Part shown: piece by piece, positions 24,193 through 30,479 of the stretch | Layout: each line of letters starts with the position of its first letter | Numbering within the stretch: the first letter of the stretch is position 1 | Assembly: GCA_028282095.1 (NCBI GenBank) | Contig: JANQIP010000145.1 | Location: forward strand, 1 to 37,689 | DNA from: Xanthobacteraceae bacterium | GTDB lineage: Bacteria; Pseudomonadota; Alphaproteobacteria; Rhizobiales; Xanthobacteraceae | Direction: 5' to 3' | Length of the DNA: 37,689 nucleotides | Translations under genes and position numbers: made by a program | The notes under the pieces: model-generated | Seen by the model: the letters and a program-made list of their open reading frames with translations, nothing else | Database searches by the model: none | Told to the model about the DNA's origin: nothing

Positions 24193-24762
24193 TCATGCCG
24201 GCCGCCTGATCTTCCGTAGCAGCCCCCAGCCGGCCACCGATGCCAGCGCAAGCGAGAGCAGGAAATTGTAGCCGGCGAGCGAAAGCCCCGCGAGCCGCCA
24301 CTTGGCCTCGTCGCAGCGTATGACCGACATCGCCTGTATCTGTTGCATGAGGCTGCCGGCATCGCTGAAGTCCGCGATCTCGCCGCTGCAGTCGGCAGGT
24401 CCGGGCCACCATTTCCACTCGACGCCCGCGTGATAGCCGGCAAGCCCCGCCGCCGCCAGCAAAGTCAGAGCAAGTCCGGCAAGCGCGCCGGCCGTCAGCC
24501 ATCGCGGCGCCTGCTTCAGTGCCATTGCCGCCGCGACCAGGCCGAGCGGCACGGCAATCAAGTGGGGAATGCGCTGCTCGATACATAGCGAGCAAGGCGG
24601 AACATTCAGCACGTGCTCGAACACATAGGCGCCGGCAACAAGGGCGGCGGAGCCGGCGGCGACGACAATGGCGGCCAAAACGGCGGGCGCCCGCATCATG
24701 GTGCGACCGAGGCCCGCCACCGACGCCTCTCCAAACTTCGATTCGCTGATATTGACAGTCAT
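24193..24762 (-). CDS. dsbB: Disulfide bond formation protein B
   Basis: DsbB-family inner-membrane protein that reoxidises DsbA and passes electrons to quinone. The 189-residue product has four hydrophobic segments and both redox Cys pairs: CSLC (Cys57, Cys60) in PPCSLCIEQR after the first helix, and Cys125 with Cys150 in the second periplasmic loop (ADCSGE ... VIRCDEAKW). Segment CDEAKWRLAGLSLAGYNFL is typical of the family. In-frame starts further in (M22, M23) are possible. No dsbA is in view. The DUF1254 protein downstream may be an exported partner or substrate, but that is inference. Confidence 0.92.
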   Translation of the reverse strand: MTVNISESKFGEASVAGLGRTMMRAPAVLAAIVVAAGSAALVAGAYVFEHVLNVPPCSLCIEQRIPHLIAVPLGLVAAAMALKQAPRWLTAGALAGLALTLLAAAGLAGYHAGVEWKWWPGPADCSGEIADFSDAGSLMQQIQAMSVIRCDEAKWRLAGLSLAGYNFLLSLALASVAGWGLLRKIRRPA

Positions 24763-24813
24763 GCCAGCGTTCCGACTTCGCGGGCCCGATCTGAGACCGT
24801 TCGGCCCGGATTA

Positions 24814-24937
24814 CCAGTGTTCCTTACCTGACGGTCCGATCCCGGACCGTCAGGTAAGGAACACTAGCTAATCGGTTACTTTGTGATGCGGCACCAATAC
24901 AATGAGACGAGCCCAAGCGTTGGTGCCGCATCACCAG
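24814..24937 (+). repeat. Dual-hairpin element, copy C
   Basis: Element at 24818-24933 flanked by CCAG on both sides (24814-24817 and 24934-24937). The first hairpin is a perfect 23-bp stem (24816-24838 with 24843-24865) with a 4-nt loop, the best preserved in the window. The second pairs TGATGCGGCACCAA (24884-24897) with 24920-24933. Confidence 0.95.
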
Positions 24938-25035
24938 AGCGCGATCCATTCAGATTGAATCGATCGCGCTCGATTTCTCTTTGTTTTGTCGCATGATCTT
25001 GTCCAAAAAATCTGCCAACTTTTCGGGATCATGCT
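24934..25035 (+). repeat. Family R repeat joined to dual-hairpin copy C
   Basis: Full copy: AGCGCGATCCATTCAGATTG arm paired with GATCGCGCT, CTCTTTGTTTTGTCGCATGA linker and a slightly decayed AAAAAAT / CTTTTCGG hairpin. It shares the CCAG junction with copy C. Confidence 0.9.
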
Positions 25036-25224
25036 GCGGCGTGACACCAACCGAAGCGACCAACCCAATCGCGGGCGACGCATCACGGCGTTTCGACGGA
25101 AAAATGCAGCGAGATTACGGCCGTTTAATCCACGACTGGCCTGTGAGCAGCTACACGTCAAAAGCAAAATTGCTCCAAATTCGCGCCTTGCCTATGGCAT
25201 ATTGAGCACGACGCGATCAACGAT

Positions 25225-25262
25225 TCCGGCACGATCCGGCGAATCCGGTACGATCCGGCGAA
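25225..25262 (+). repeat. 19-bp direct repeat, two units
   Basis: TCCGGCACGATCCGGCGAA (25225-25243) and the same unit with one C-to-T change (25244-25262), directly joined and ending 12 bp before the start codon at 25275. It could be an operator or an unstable tract. Confidence 0.75.
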
Positions 25263-25274
25263 AGCGCGACACAC

Positions 25275-26273
25275 ATGCCATCCGAACGCGACATCGACCC
25301 TTTCAAAGTCTCCTCGCCCCGCATCTATCTGTTTCGGATGCTGATATTCCTCGTCCTCGGCATCCTGCTGGTGGTCATACTCCACCGCCAGATCTGGACG
25401 GCGTTTCTTGCCAATCCCGGCCTCAACGGGCTCATCATCGGCGTGCTCCTGATCGGAATCCTTTTGTCGTTCCGCCAGGTGCTGCGCCTGTTCCCCGAGG
25501 TCGCCTGGGTGAACGGCTTCCGCCTTGCCGATCCCGGCCTGCGGGTCGAGCGTTCGCCCGTCCTGCTCGCACCCATGGCCGTGATTCTTGGCGATCGGAT
25601 GGGCCGCATGGCCCTCTCGACCCAGGCCATGCGGGGCATCCTCGATTCGATTGCCAACCGCCTCGATGAGGCGCGCGACACCTCGCGCTATATGACCGGG
25701 CTCCTCGTGTTCCTTGGCCTGCTCGGCACGTTCTGGGGCCTGATCGAGACGATCGGCTCGGTCGGCAAAGTGATCGATGGGCTGCAGGCCGGCGGCGACG
25801 CAACGGCGATGTTCACCGCGCTGAAGGAAGGCCTTGCCGCTCCGCTCGGCGGCATGGGCATCTCGTTTTCCTCCTCCCTGTTCGGTCTTGCCGGTTCCCT
25901 CGTGCTCGGCTTCCTCGACCTGCAGACGAGCCAAGCGCAGAACCGGTTCTACACCGAGCTTGAAGATTGGCTGGCAACCACGGTGCGCGATCTTGGCGTG
26001 GCGGCGGCGCCGGCCCAGCCCACGCAGCCGCAGCTCGGAAGCGAAGTCCGCGCGGCACTCGATCGGCTGCGCGATTCGCTCGGGGACGCGGGATCGAGCA
26101 AGGCTGCCACCCACGCAATGGCCAATCTCGCCGAGGCGATCCAGAGCCTCGTCCAACACATGCGCACCGAGCAACAAATGCTGCGCGATTGGGTCGAGGG
26201 ACAGGCCGAGCAGCAGCGCGAGGTCCGGCGGCTGCTCGAAATCCTCGCGAGCGAACCGGCAGAAAGAACGTAA
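25275..26273 (+). CDS. MotA/TolQ/ExbB-type proton channel protein
   Basis: A 332-residue inner-membrane protein of the MotA/TolQ/ExbB superfamily, which forms the stator of proton-driven machines. Hydrophobic segments lie at about 19-37, 50-66, 140-162 and 182-206. The channel signature is TGLLVFLGLLGTFWGLIETI and then GLAAPLGGMGISFSSSLFGLAGSLVLGFLDL. The remaining ~110 residues are a predicted helical cytoplasmic tail. It is one base from its MotB-like partner. No flagellar, tol or tonB genes are nearby. The family is certain, the task unknown. Confidence 0.9.
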   Translation: MPSERDIDPFKVSSPRIYLFRMLIFLVLGILLVVILHRQIWTAFLANPGLNGLIIGVLLIGILLSFRQVLRLFPEVAWVNGFRLADPGLRVERSPVLLAPMAVILGDRMGRMALSTQAMRGILDSIANRLDEARDTSRYMTGLLVFLGLLGTFWGLIETIGSVGKVIDGLQAGGDATAMFTALKEGLAAPLGGMGISFSSSLFGLAGSLVLGFLDLQTSQAQNRFYTELEDWLATTVRDLGVAAAPAQPTQPQLGSEVRAALDRLRDSLGDAGSSKAATHAMANLAEAIQSLVQHMRTEQQMLRDWVEGQAEQQREVRRLLEILASEPAERT

Positions 26274-26274
26274 G

Positions 26275-27306
26275 ATGGCGCTCTCCCGCACGCGCCGCGA
26301 TCGCGGCGTCGACTATTGGCCGGGCTTTGTCGACGCGCTGTCGACGATCGTCCTCGGTATCATCTTTCTACTCACGGTTTTCGTGATCGCGCAGTTCTTT
26401 CTATCGCAGGAGGTGGCCGGCAAGGACACGGCTCTGGAGCGCCTGAACGCCCAGATCGCCCAGCTCACCGAACTCCTGTCGCTGGAAAAGGTAGAGAAGG
26501 TCAGCCTTGAGGACGATTTGGCGCGCCTGCGCGCGAGCCTTGCCGGCGTGGAGAGCGAACGCGACCGGCTCAAGGCGGGGGCAGGCTCGGGCGGCCTCCT
26601 GGAGCAGCTCGGCGCGGCCGAAGGCAAGGCGACGGAGCTGTCCATTGAGCTTGATACCGAGAAGCGGGCGACGACCCGCGCGCTCGCCCAGGTGGAGCTG
26701 CTCAACCAGCAGATTGCAGCGTTGCGCCGCCAACTCAACGCGCTGGAAGCTGCACTCGAGGCCGCCGAGGCCAAGGACAAGGACTCGCAGTCGCGCATCG
26801 CCGATCTCGGCCAACGGCTTAATGTCGCGCTGGCGCAGCGCGTGCAGGAGCTATCGCGCTATCGCTCGGATTTTTTCGGTCGCCTGCGCGCCATCCTTGG
26901 CAACCGACCCGAGATTCGCGTTGTCGGCGACCGCTTCGTGTTCCAGGCTGAGGTCTTCTTCGATACGGCCCAGGCCCGCCTGCGTCCCGAGGGCATCAAG
27001 GAACTCGACAAGATGGCGGCGGCGCTGATCGACCTCGAACAGCAGATCCCGCCGGATATTCCCTGGGTGCTGCGGGTCGACGGTCACACCGATATCCGCC
27101 CCATCGCCAGCCCGCAGTTTCCATCCAACTGGGCGCTCTCTGCCGCCCGCGCGATTTCCGTCGTGGAGTATCTCGTGAGCAAGGGTGTTTCGCCACAGCG
27201 GCTGGTCGCCGCCGGTTTCGGCGAGTTCCAACCGCTCGATCCCGGCCTCACCGAGGAGGCGTTCCGCCGCAATCGCCGGCTCGAACTGAAGCTGACCGGC
27301 CGTTAG
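26275..27306 (+). CDS. MotB/OmpA-type peptidoglycan-binding protein with long coiled coil
   Basis: A 343-residue partner of the channel protein just upstream. A single membrane helix (about 21-43) follows DYWPGFVDALST; D20 sits where MotB carries its proton-binding Asp. A long heptad-like coiled coil covers about 45-185, much longer than the MotB linker. The C-terminal OmpA domain has VFFDTAQARLRPEG, VDGHTD, NWALSAARAISV, GFGEFQP and NRRLELKL, typical peptidoglycan-binding marks. The start ATG is one base after the upstream stop. Its TAG stop is inside the TTAG flank of a repeat. The pair resembles stators such as MotAB and ZorAB; I do not claim either function. Confidence 0.9.
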   Translation: MALSRTRRDRGVDYWPGFVDALSTIVLGIIFLLTVFVIAQFFLSQEVAGKDTALERLNAQIAQLTELLSLEKVEKVSLEDDLARLRASLAGVESERDRLKAGAGSGGLLEQLGAAEGKATELSIELDTEKRATTRALAQVELLNQQIAALRRQLNALEAALEAAEAKDKDSQSRIADLGQRLNVALAQRVQELSRYRSDFFGRLRAILGNRPEIRVVGDRFVFQAEVFFDTAQARLRPEGIKELDKMAAALIDLEQQIPPDIPWVLRVDGHTDIRPIASPQFPSNWALSAARAISVVEYLVSKGVSPQRLVAAGFGEFQPLDPGLTEEAFRRNRRLELKLTGR

Positions 27307-27356
27307 AGCCCGATCTTATCCGAGAAGTCTGCCAACTCTTCTGGATCATGCTTTAG
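27303..27356 (+). repeat. Family R repeat, hairpin-only copy with TTAG on both sides
   Basis: Element at 27307-27352 with matching flanks TTAG (27303-27306 and 27353-27356). The left TTAG contains the stop codon of the MotB-like gene. Only the second hairpin of the family is present. Confidence 0.88.
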
Positions 27357-27397
27357 GGTCTTGCCGCGCCGTCGGCGAGAGGCGAACATGCGCGCTG

Positions 27398-27874
27398 ATG
27401 CTGAAACACTTCACGGTGCGCCATTACGAACGCGAAGACGAGGACGCCGCGATCGAGCTGTGGCGGCGGACTTGGCAAGCCGCCTATCCGGGAGCCGATT
27501 TTGCCGCCCGCGTGCCCTGGTGGCGCGAGCGCTGGCGGCGCGAATTGGTTCCGGTCTCGGCGGTCACGGTTGCCGAAGCGGACGGGAAGATGGTCGGCTT
27601 CGTCACCATCGAGGAAAGCGGCTATCTCGACCAGATCGTGGTGGCGCCGGAGGTGTGGGGCTCGACCGTGGCGGCGGCGCTGCTCGACGAGGCAAAGACC
27701 GTCGCAACGAACGGCATCGACCTCCATGTCAACAAGGACAATGTGCGCGCCATCCGCTTTTACGAGAAGCATGGCTTTTTTGTCGGCGGCGAGGACGTCA
27801 ACCCGAACTCGCAATCGCCGATCGTCATGATGTGCTGGCGGCCGAACAGTCCCGCCGACGCCGCTTATTGGTGA
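27398..27874 (+). CDS. GNAT family N-acetyltransferase
   Basis: A 158-residue GNAT acetyltransferase that would move an acetyl group from acetyl-CoA to an amine. The fold order is visible: N-terminal FTVRHYEREDEDAAIELWRRTW, central strand GKMVGFVTIEES, then YLDQIVVAPEVWGSTVAAALLDEA as motif A, where the usual R/Q-x-x-G-x-G/A is altered to EVWGSTV, and motif B with NKDNVRAIRFYEKHGFFVGG. The substrate cannot be told. The ribosome site is weak, and in-frame starts further in are absent before the fold begins, so the start is probably right. It stands alone between repeats. Confidence 0.9.
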   Translation: MLKHFTVRHYEREDEDAAIELWRRTWQAAYPGADFAARVPWWRERWRRELVPVSAVTVAEADGKMVGFVTIEESGYLDQIVVAPEVWGSTVAAALLDEAKTVATNGIDLHVNKDNVRAIRFYEKHGFFVGGEDVNPNSQSPIVMMCWRPNSPADAAYW

Positions 27875-27941
27875 GCGCGGGTCTCCACCGAAGCCGTCAG
27901 CGGACGTCGTGCAACAGCGGGAATCCCCCTTGGCGATGCAC

Positions 27942-28046
27942 CTAGAGCGCGATCCACTCAGATTGAATCGATCGCGCTCTATTTCTCTTTGTTTTGCCAC
28001 ATGATCTTGTCCGAAAAGTCTGCAACTTTTCGGGATCATGCTCTAG
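27942..28046 (+). repeat. Family R repeat, best preserved copy, CTAG on both sides
   Basis: Element at 27946-28042 between CTAG (27942-27945) and CTAG (28043-28046). The first hairpin arms are AGAGCGCGATC / GATCGCGCTCT, the linker ATTTCTCTTTGTTTTG, and the second hairpin CCGAAAAG / CTTTTCGGGATCATG. The ends AGC...GCT are inverted. Confidence 0.93.
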
Positions 28047-28071
28047 TTCCCCGCTTTCGCGGGGACGAACG
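28047..28071. repeat. CCCCGC-TTTC-GCGGGG hairpin ending ACGAACG
   Basis: A short hairpin unit (CCCCGC, TTTC loop, GCGGGG) followed by ACGAACG. Related units are at 30302-30368 and 35683-35703. It starts straight after the CTAG that ends the family R copy. Confidence 0.75.
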
Positions 28072-28073
28072 CA

Positions 28074-28178
28074 CGAGTGCGCGATTGCTTCAGGTTGAAT
28101 CAACCGCACTCCTGCTCTTTTTTTTTCTAGTCGCGTGATCTCATCCGAAAAGCCTGTCGACTTTTCCGGATCATGCAC
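28074..28178 (+). repeat. Family R repeat, diverged copy
   Basis: Arms GAGTGCGCGATTGC / CAACCGCACTC, linker with a T9 run and TCTAGTCGCGTGATC, hairpin CCGAAAAG / CTTTTCCGGATCATGC. The T9 run after the first stem could act as a terminator for rightward transcripts from the GNAT gene. Confidence 0.82.
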
Positions 28179-28243
28179 AAATAGCACGGATTCCGGGTTC
28201 GCCGGTTCGCGGCGTCCCCCGGAATGCCGGAACGACGGCGACT

Positions 28244-28651
28244 CTACGCGGCGGGCGGCAGCGCGCGCCGTGCCGGCCAGGCGGCCGCCTCGCGATTGCG
28301 GCCCTTGCCAAAGCCGCCCGCTGCGCCGGTGACGATCGCGGCGCTTTCCGCGGCGCGGCGCTTGAGGTCGGAGACCTCATCGCGCGAACGGCGAAGCTCC
28401 GCCCTGAGCGCGCGGGCGCGGCGCCGCCATCGGGCCTGCTTGAGCCAAGCCGCGAAGCCCCCGATCAACACGCCGATGATCACGAGTGACAACACGAGCA
28501 GGAACAGAGGAACCTGGATCGAGTAGACCGGATCGCCGGTATTGATCGGATCGAGCGAGATGGTCACGGGACCGCGGTTGGCCACCGCCAATGCCACGAG
28601 GACGACCGCGAATGGAACGAGAATGAGGATTGTGAGCGCCTTGCGAATCAT
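28244..28651 (-). CDS. LapA-domain membrane protein
   Basis: A 135-residue inner-membrane protein of the LapA (lipopolysaccharide assembly protein A, formerly DUF1049) family. There are two membrane helices (about 5-25 and 46-68) separated by [24 protein letters not shown], the usual family core, then a basic coiled-coil cytoplasmic tail ending in a low-complexity Ala/Arg stretch. In E. coli LapA works with LapB in control of LPS synthesis; no lapB is visible here. The start overlaps the ihfB stop by 4 bp (ATGA), which fixes it and implies coupled translation, as commonly seen in this order. Confidence 0.9.
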   Translation of the reverse strand: MIRKALTILILVPFAVVLVALAVANRGPVTISLDPINTGDPVYSIQVPLFLLVLSLVIIGVLIGGFAAWLKQARWRRRARALRAELRRSRDEVSDLKRRAAESAAIVTGAAGGFGKGRNREAAAWPARRALPPAA

Positions 28652-28968
28652 GACGATTGGGCAAGCGGTGCGTCACCGACGTCTTCATCGACGCGGTTCA
28701 GCCGCTCGCGCATCTCCTTTCCGGTCTTGAAGAAGGGAACGCATTTCTCATCGACTGCGACATGGGTGCCGGTGCGGGGATTGCGTCCGGTACGCGCCGG
28801 CCGCTGTTTCACCGAGAATGCGCCGAACCCACGCAGTTCGACCCGATCGCCCCGCGCAAGCGCGGCGGTGATCTCGTTCAGGATCGCGTTGACGATGTTC
28901 TCCACATCCCGCTGATAAAGGTGCGGGTTTTGTGCGGCAATACGTGCAACCAGTTCCGATTTGATCAT
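28648..28968 (-). CDS. ihfB: Integration host factor beta subunit
   Basis: DNA-bending IHF subunit, acting as a dimer with IHF-alpha in transcription, replication and recombination. The 106-residue protein begins [20 protein letters not shown] and contains [25 protein letters not shown], with the DNA-contacting arm GRNPRTG (61-67), then [21 protein letters not shown] and the absence of an HU-like NKT start support beta rather than alpha or HU, as does its position between sppA and a lapA-type gene. The longer in-frame reading to 29091 adds an Arg-rich extension and is rejected. Confidence 0.95.
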   Translation of the reverse strand: MIKSELVARIAAQNPHLYQRDVENIVNAILNEITAALARGDRVELRGFGAFSVKQRPARTGRNPRTGTHVAVDEKCVPFFKTGKEMRERLNRVDEDVGDAPLAQSS

Positions 28969-29175
28969 CTGTCGTTTCCGCCGATCAACGACACGACCGT
29001 TTGTTTGAGGCGTTTTTCGGCAAAGCCTGCCCTCAGACCCGTCCGGGGGCGCGATTTGGCTCACCGAAGAAACGCGATCACGAGATGACAAATAGCGCGA
29101 AATCCGATTCGGTCAGAACGGAATTCGCTCCGAGACCAAACTGAGCTGCGACCGCCGGCCCCAAACGTCCGCCGC

Positions 29176-30162
29176 TCAGTTCGCAGGCTGAGGGTGCCAA
29201 AGCGCTAGAAGACCGTCAAGGTTAAGCCGTTCAAACGCTTGGACCGCGGCGACCTCCTTGATCCGGCGGGCGAGCGCCTCGAAGCCCAGGCTGTGGAAGA
29301 ATGCCGTTCCGACATGCAGGAACGACAGATCGGTGATGCGCGAACGCAGGTCCCAGTCGCGTACGGGCAGCTTGGCATCGACCCCCTTCGTCTTGACCAG
29401 CCAGTCGACGGCGGCCTGTTCATAGCCGACCGCATCGACCAATTTGAGGTCGAGTGCCTGCCGCCCGGTGAAGACCCGGCCGTCGGCCACGCGCGCAAGC
29501 GCTTCGCCCTTAAGACCGCGCCGCTCGCTCACCATCTCACGGAACCAGGCATAGGAATCCATGACCAGCGACCGGATCGCCTCGCGTGCCTCGGGCGTGG
29601 TCGGCTCGAACAAATTGGGCACCGCCTTAAGCGGCGTCGACTTCACCTCTTCGACGGTAACGCCTAGCTTGTCGAGCAATCCGCCGACCTTCGGATATTG
29701 GAACAGCACGCCGATCGAGCCGACGATCGAGTTGCCCTGCGCCACGATGTGATCGCCGGCCATGGCGGCAATATAGCCGCCGGACGCCGCGACACCGTCG
29801 ACCACGACGGCCATCGGCTTGCGGTCGGCGACCTTGCGCAGCGCCGTGTGGAGCTGCTCGGCGCCGGCAGTGGTCCCGCCGGGACTGTCGATATGGACGA
29901 TGACGGCGCGGGCCTTGCGCGATTTTGCCAGTCGCTCCAATGCTTTGACCCGATCGATGTCGCCCCTTATGATGCCGCTAATGCTGATGCGAGCGATCTG
30001 TGCAGATAACGGCTCGGTGAGCGCTATCCCGCCTCGCCCGCGCAACGCCGCCGCCGCAGACACGACTGCGACAATGGCGACCACGACCGCCACCACCCGC
30101 CAGAAGGTGAGCTTGCGCCGCATACGGCGGCGATCGACGATGGAGTCGGCATCGAGCGACAT
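29176..30162 (-). CDS. sppA: Signal peptide peptidase SppA (short form)
   Basis: Membrane-anchored serine protease that degrades cleaved signal peptides, S49 family. The 328-residue protein is the single-domain form with one N-terminal membrane helix (about 20-41). The catalytic Ser is S127 in DGVAASGGYIAA and the Lys is K179 in STPLKAVPNLFEP, the expected Ser/Lys dyad. HIDSPGGTTAGAE (about 90-102) is the family motif. I chose the start at 30162 because GAGGAG is spaced six bases before it; the ATG at 30168 would overlap that site. The reading beyond 30168 runs into repeats. It lies between ihfB and rpsA, all on one strand. Confidence 0.94.
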   Translation of the reverse strand: MSLDADSIVDRRRMRRKLTFWRVVAVVVAIVAVVSAAAALRGRGGIALTEPLSAQIARISISGIIRGDIDRVKALERLAKSRKARAVIVHIDSPGGTTAGAEQLHTALRKVADRKPMAVVVDGVAASGGYIAAMAGDHIVAQGNSIVGSIGVLFQYPKVGGLLDKLGVTVEEVKSTPLKAVPNLFEPTTPEAREAIRSLVMDSYAWFREMVSERRGLKGEALARVADGRVFTGRQALDLKLVDAVGYEQAAVDWLVKTKGVDAKLPVRDWDLRSRITDLSFLHVGTAFFHSLGFEALARRIKEVAAVQAFERLNLDGLLALWHPQPAN

Positions 30163-30189
30163 CGTCATCTCCTCGAATGAGGGTGCATG

Positions 30190-30290
30190 AGAGCGCGATC
30201 GCTTCACTTCTGATCGATCGCGCTCATCTTCTCTTTGTTTGGTCGCATGATCTGTCCGAAAAGTCTGGAAACTTCTCGGAATCATGCTCC
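30190..30290 (+). repeat. Family R repeat upstream of sppA
   Basis: Full copy: arms AGAGCGCGATCGC / GATCGATCGCGCTC, linker TCTCTTTGTTTGGTCGCATG, hairpin CCGAAAAG / CTTCTCGG. The flanks do not match. Confidence 0.87.
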
Positions 30291-30301
30291 GCCTTCCGTT
30301 C

Positions 30302-30368
30302 ATTCCCGCGAAAGCGGGAATCCCCTTTGGCGGTGCGTCTGGTTCCCCGCTTTCGCGGGGACGAACGG
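30302..30368. repeat. Two-hairpin ACGAACGG repeat
   Basis: ATTCCCGC-GAAA-GCGGGAAT (30302-30321) and CCCCGC-TTTC-GCGGGG (30345-30360) followed by ACGAACGG. Partial relatives occur at 18289, 27918, 28047 and 35683. Confidence 0.85.
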
Positions 30369-30374
30369 ACTGTT

Positions 30375-30479
30375 GAGCGCGATCGGCTCAGATCAAACCG
30401 ATCGCGCCCTTCATGTCATTGCTTCATCGCACGATCTGGACCCGAAAAGCCTGGGGACTTTTCGCAGATCATGGGCTAG
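30375..30479 (+). repeat. Family R repeat on the rpsA stop codon
   Basis: Full but diverged copy: arms GAGCGCGATCGG / CCGATCGCGC, hairpin CCGAAAAG / CTTTTCG. The right end is GATCATGGG followed by CTAG (30475-30478), which contains the TAG stop of rpsA. The left flank is GTTG, so no duplication is visible. Confidence 0.83.

Larger units (their letters stand above)
24763..25274. other. Long intergenic region filled by repeats
   Basis: 512 bp between divergent dsbB and the MotA-like gene. It holds dual-hairpin copy C, a family R copy joined directly to it, and a 19-bp direct repeat just before 25275. The remaining part (about 25036-25224) shows no gene that I can support. Confidence 0.7.
27875..28243. 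other. Intergenic region made almost wholly of repeats
   Basis: 369 bp between convergent genes. It holds two family R copies separated by an ACGAACGC-ended hairpin (28047-28071) and a GC-rich palindromic stretch (about 28186-28240). A fragment at 27918-27940 matches part of the repeat at 30313-30336. No gene is supported. Confidence 0.8.
30163..30475. other. Repeat cluster between rpsA and sppA
   Basis: 313 bp with two family R copies (30190-30290, 30375-30478) and between them two small hairpins (30302-30321 and 30345-30360). Nothing else is seen apart from the sppA ribosome site. Confidence 0.8.

Noticed and set aside
25275..27306. Zorya anti-phage system (ZorA and ZorB like pair)
   Set aside because: The membrane pair resembles ZorAB only at superfamily level; no zorC, zorD or zorE gene lies beside it, and similar pairs are common in this order outside defence loci.
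27942..28178. Possible CRISPR array from closely spaced repeats
   Set aside because: The units are dispersed, about 100 bp long, internally palindromic and lack regular spacers; no cas gene is present.
28648..29091. IHF beta with a 41-residue N-terminal extension
   Set aside because: The extension is not found in the family and MIKSEL at 28968 is the normal start.
30162..30303. N-terminal extension of SppA up to 30303
   Set aside because: The added residues are encoded by a family R repeat and there is a good ribosome site before 30162.
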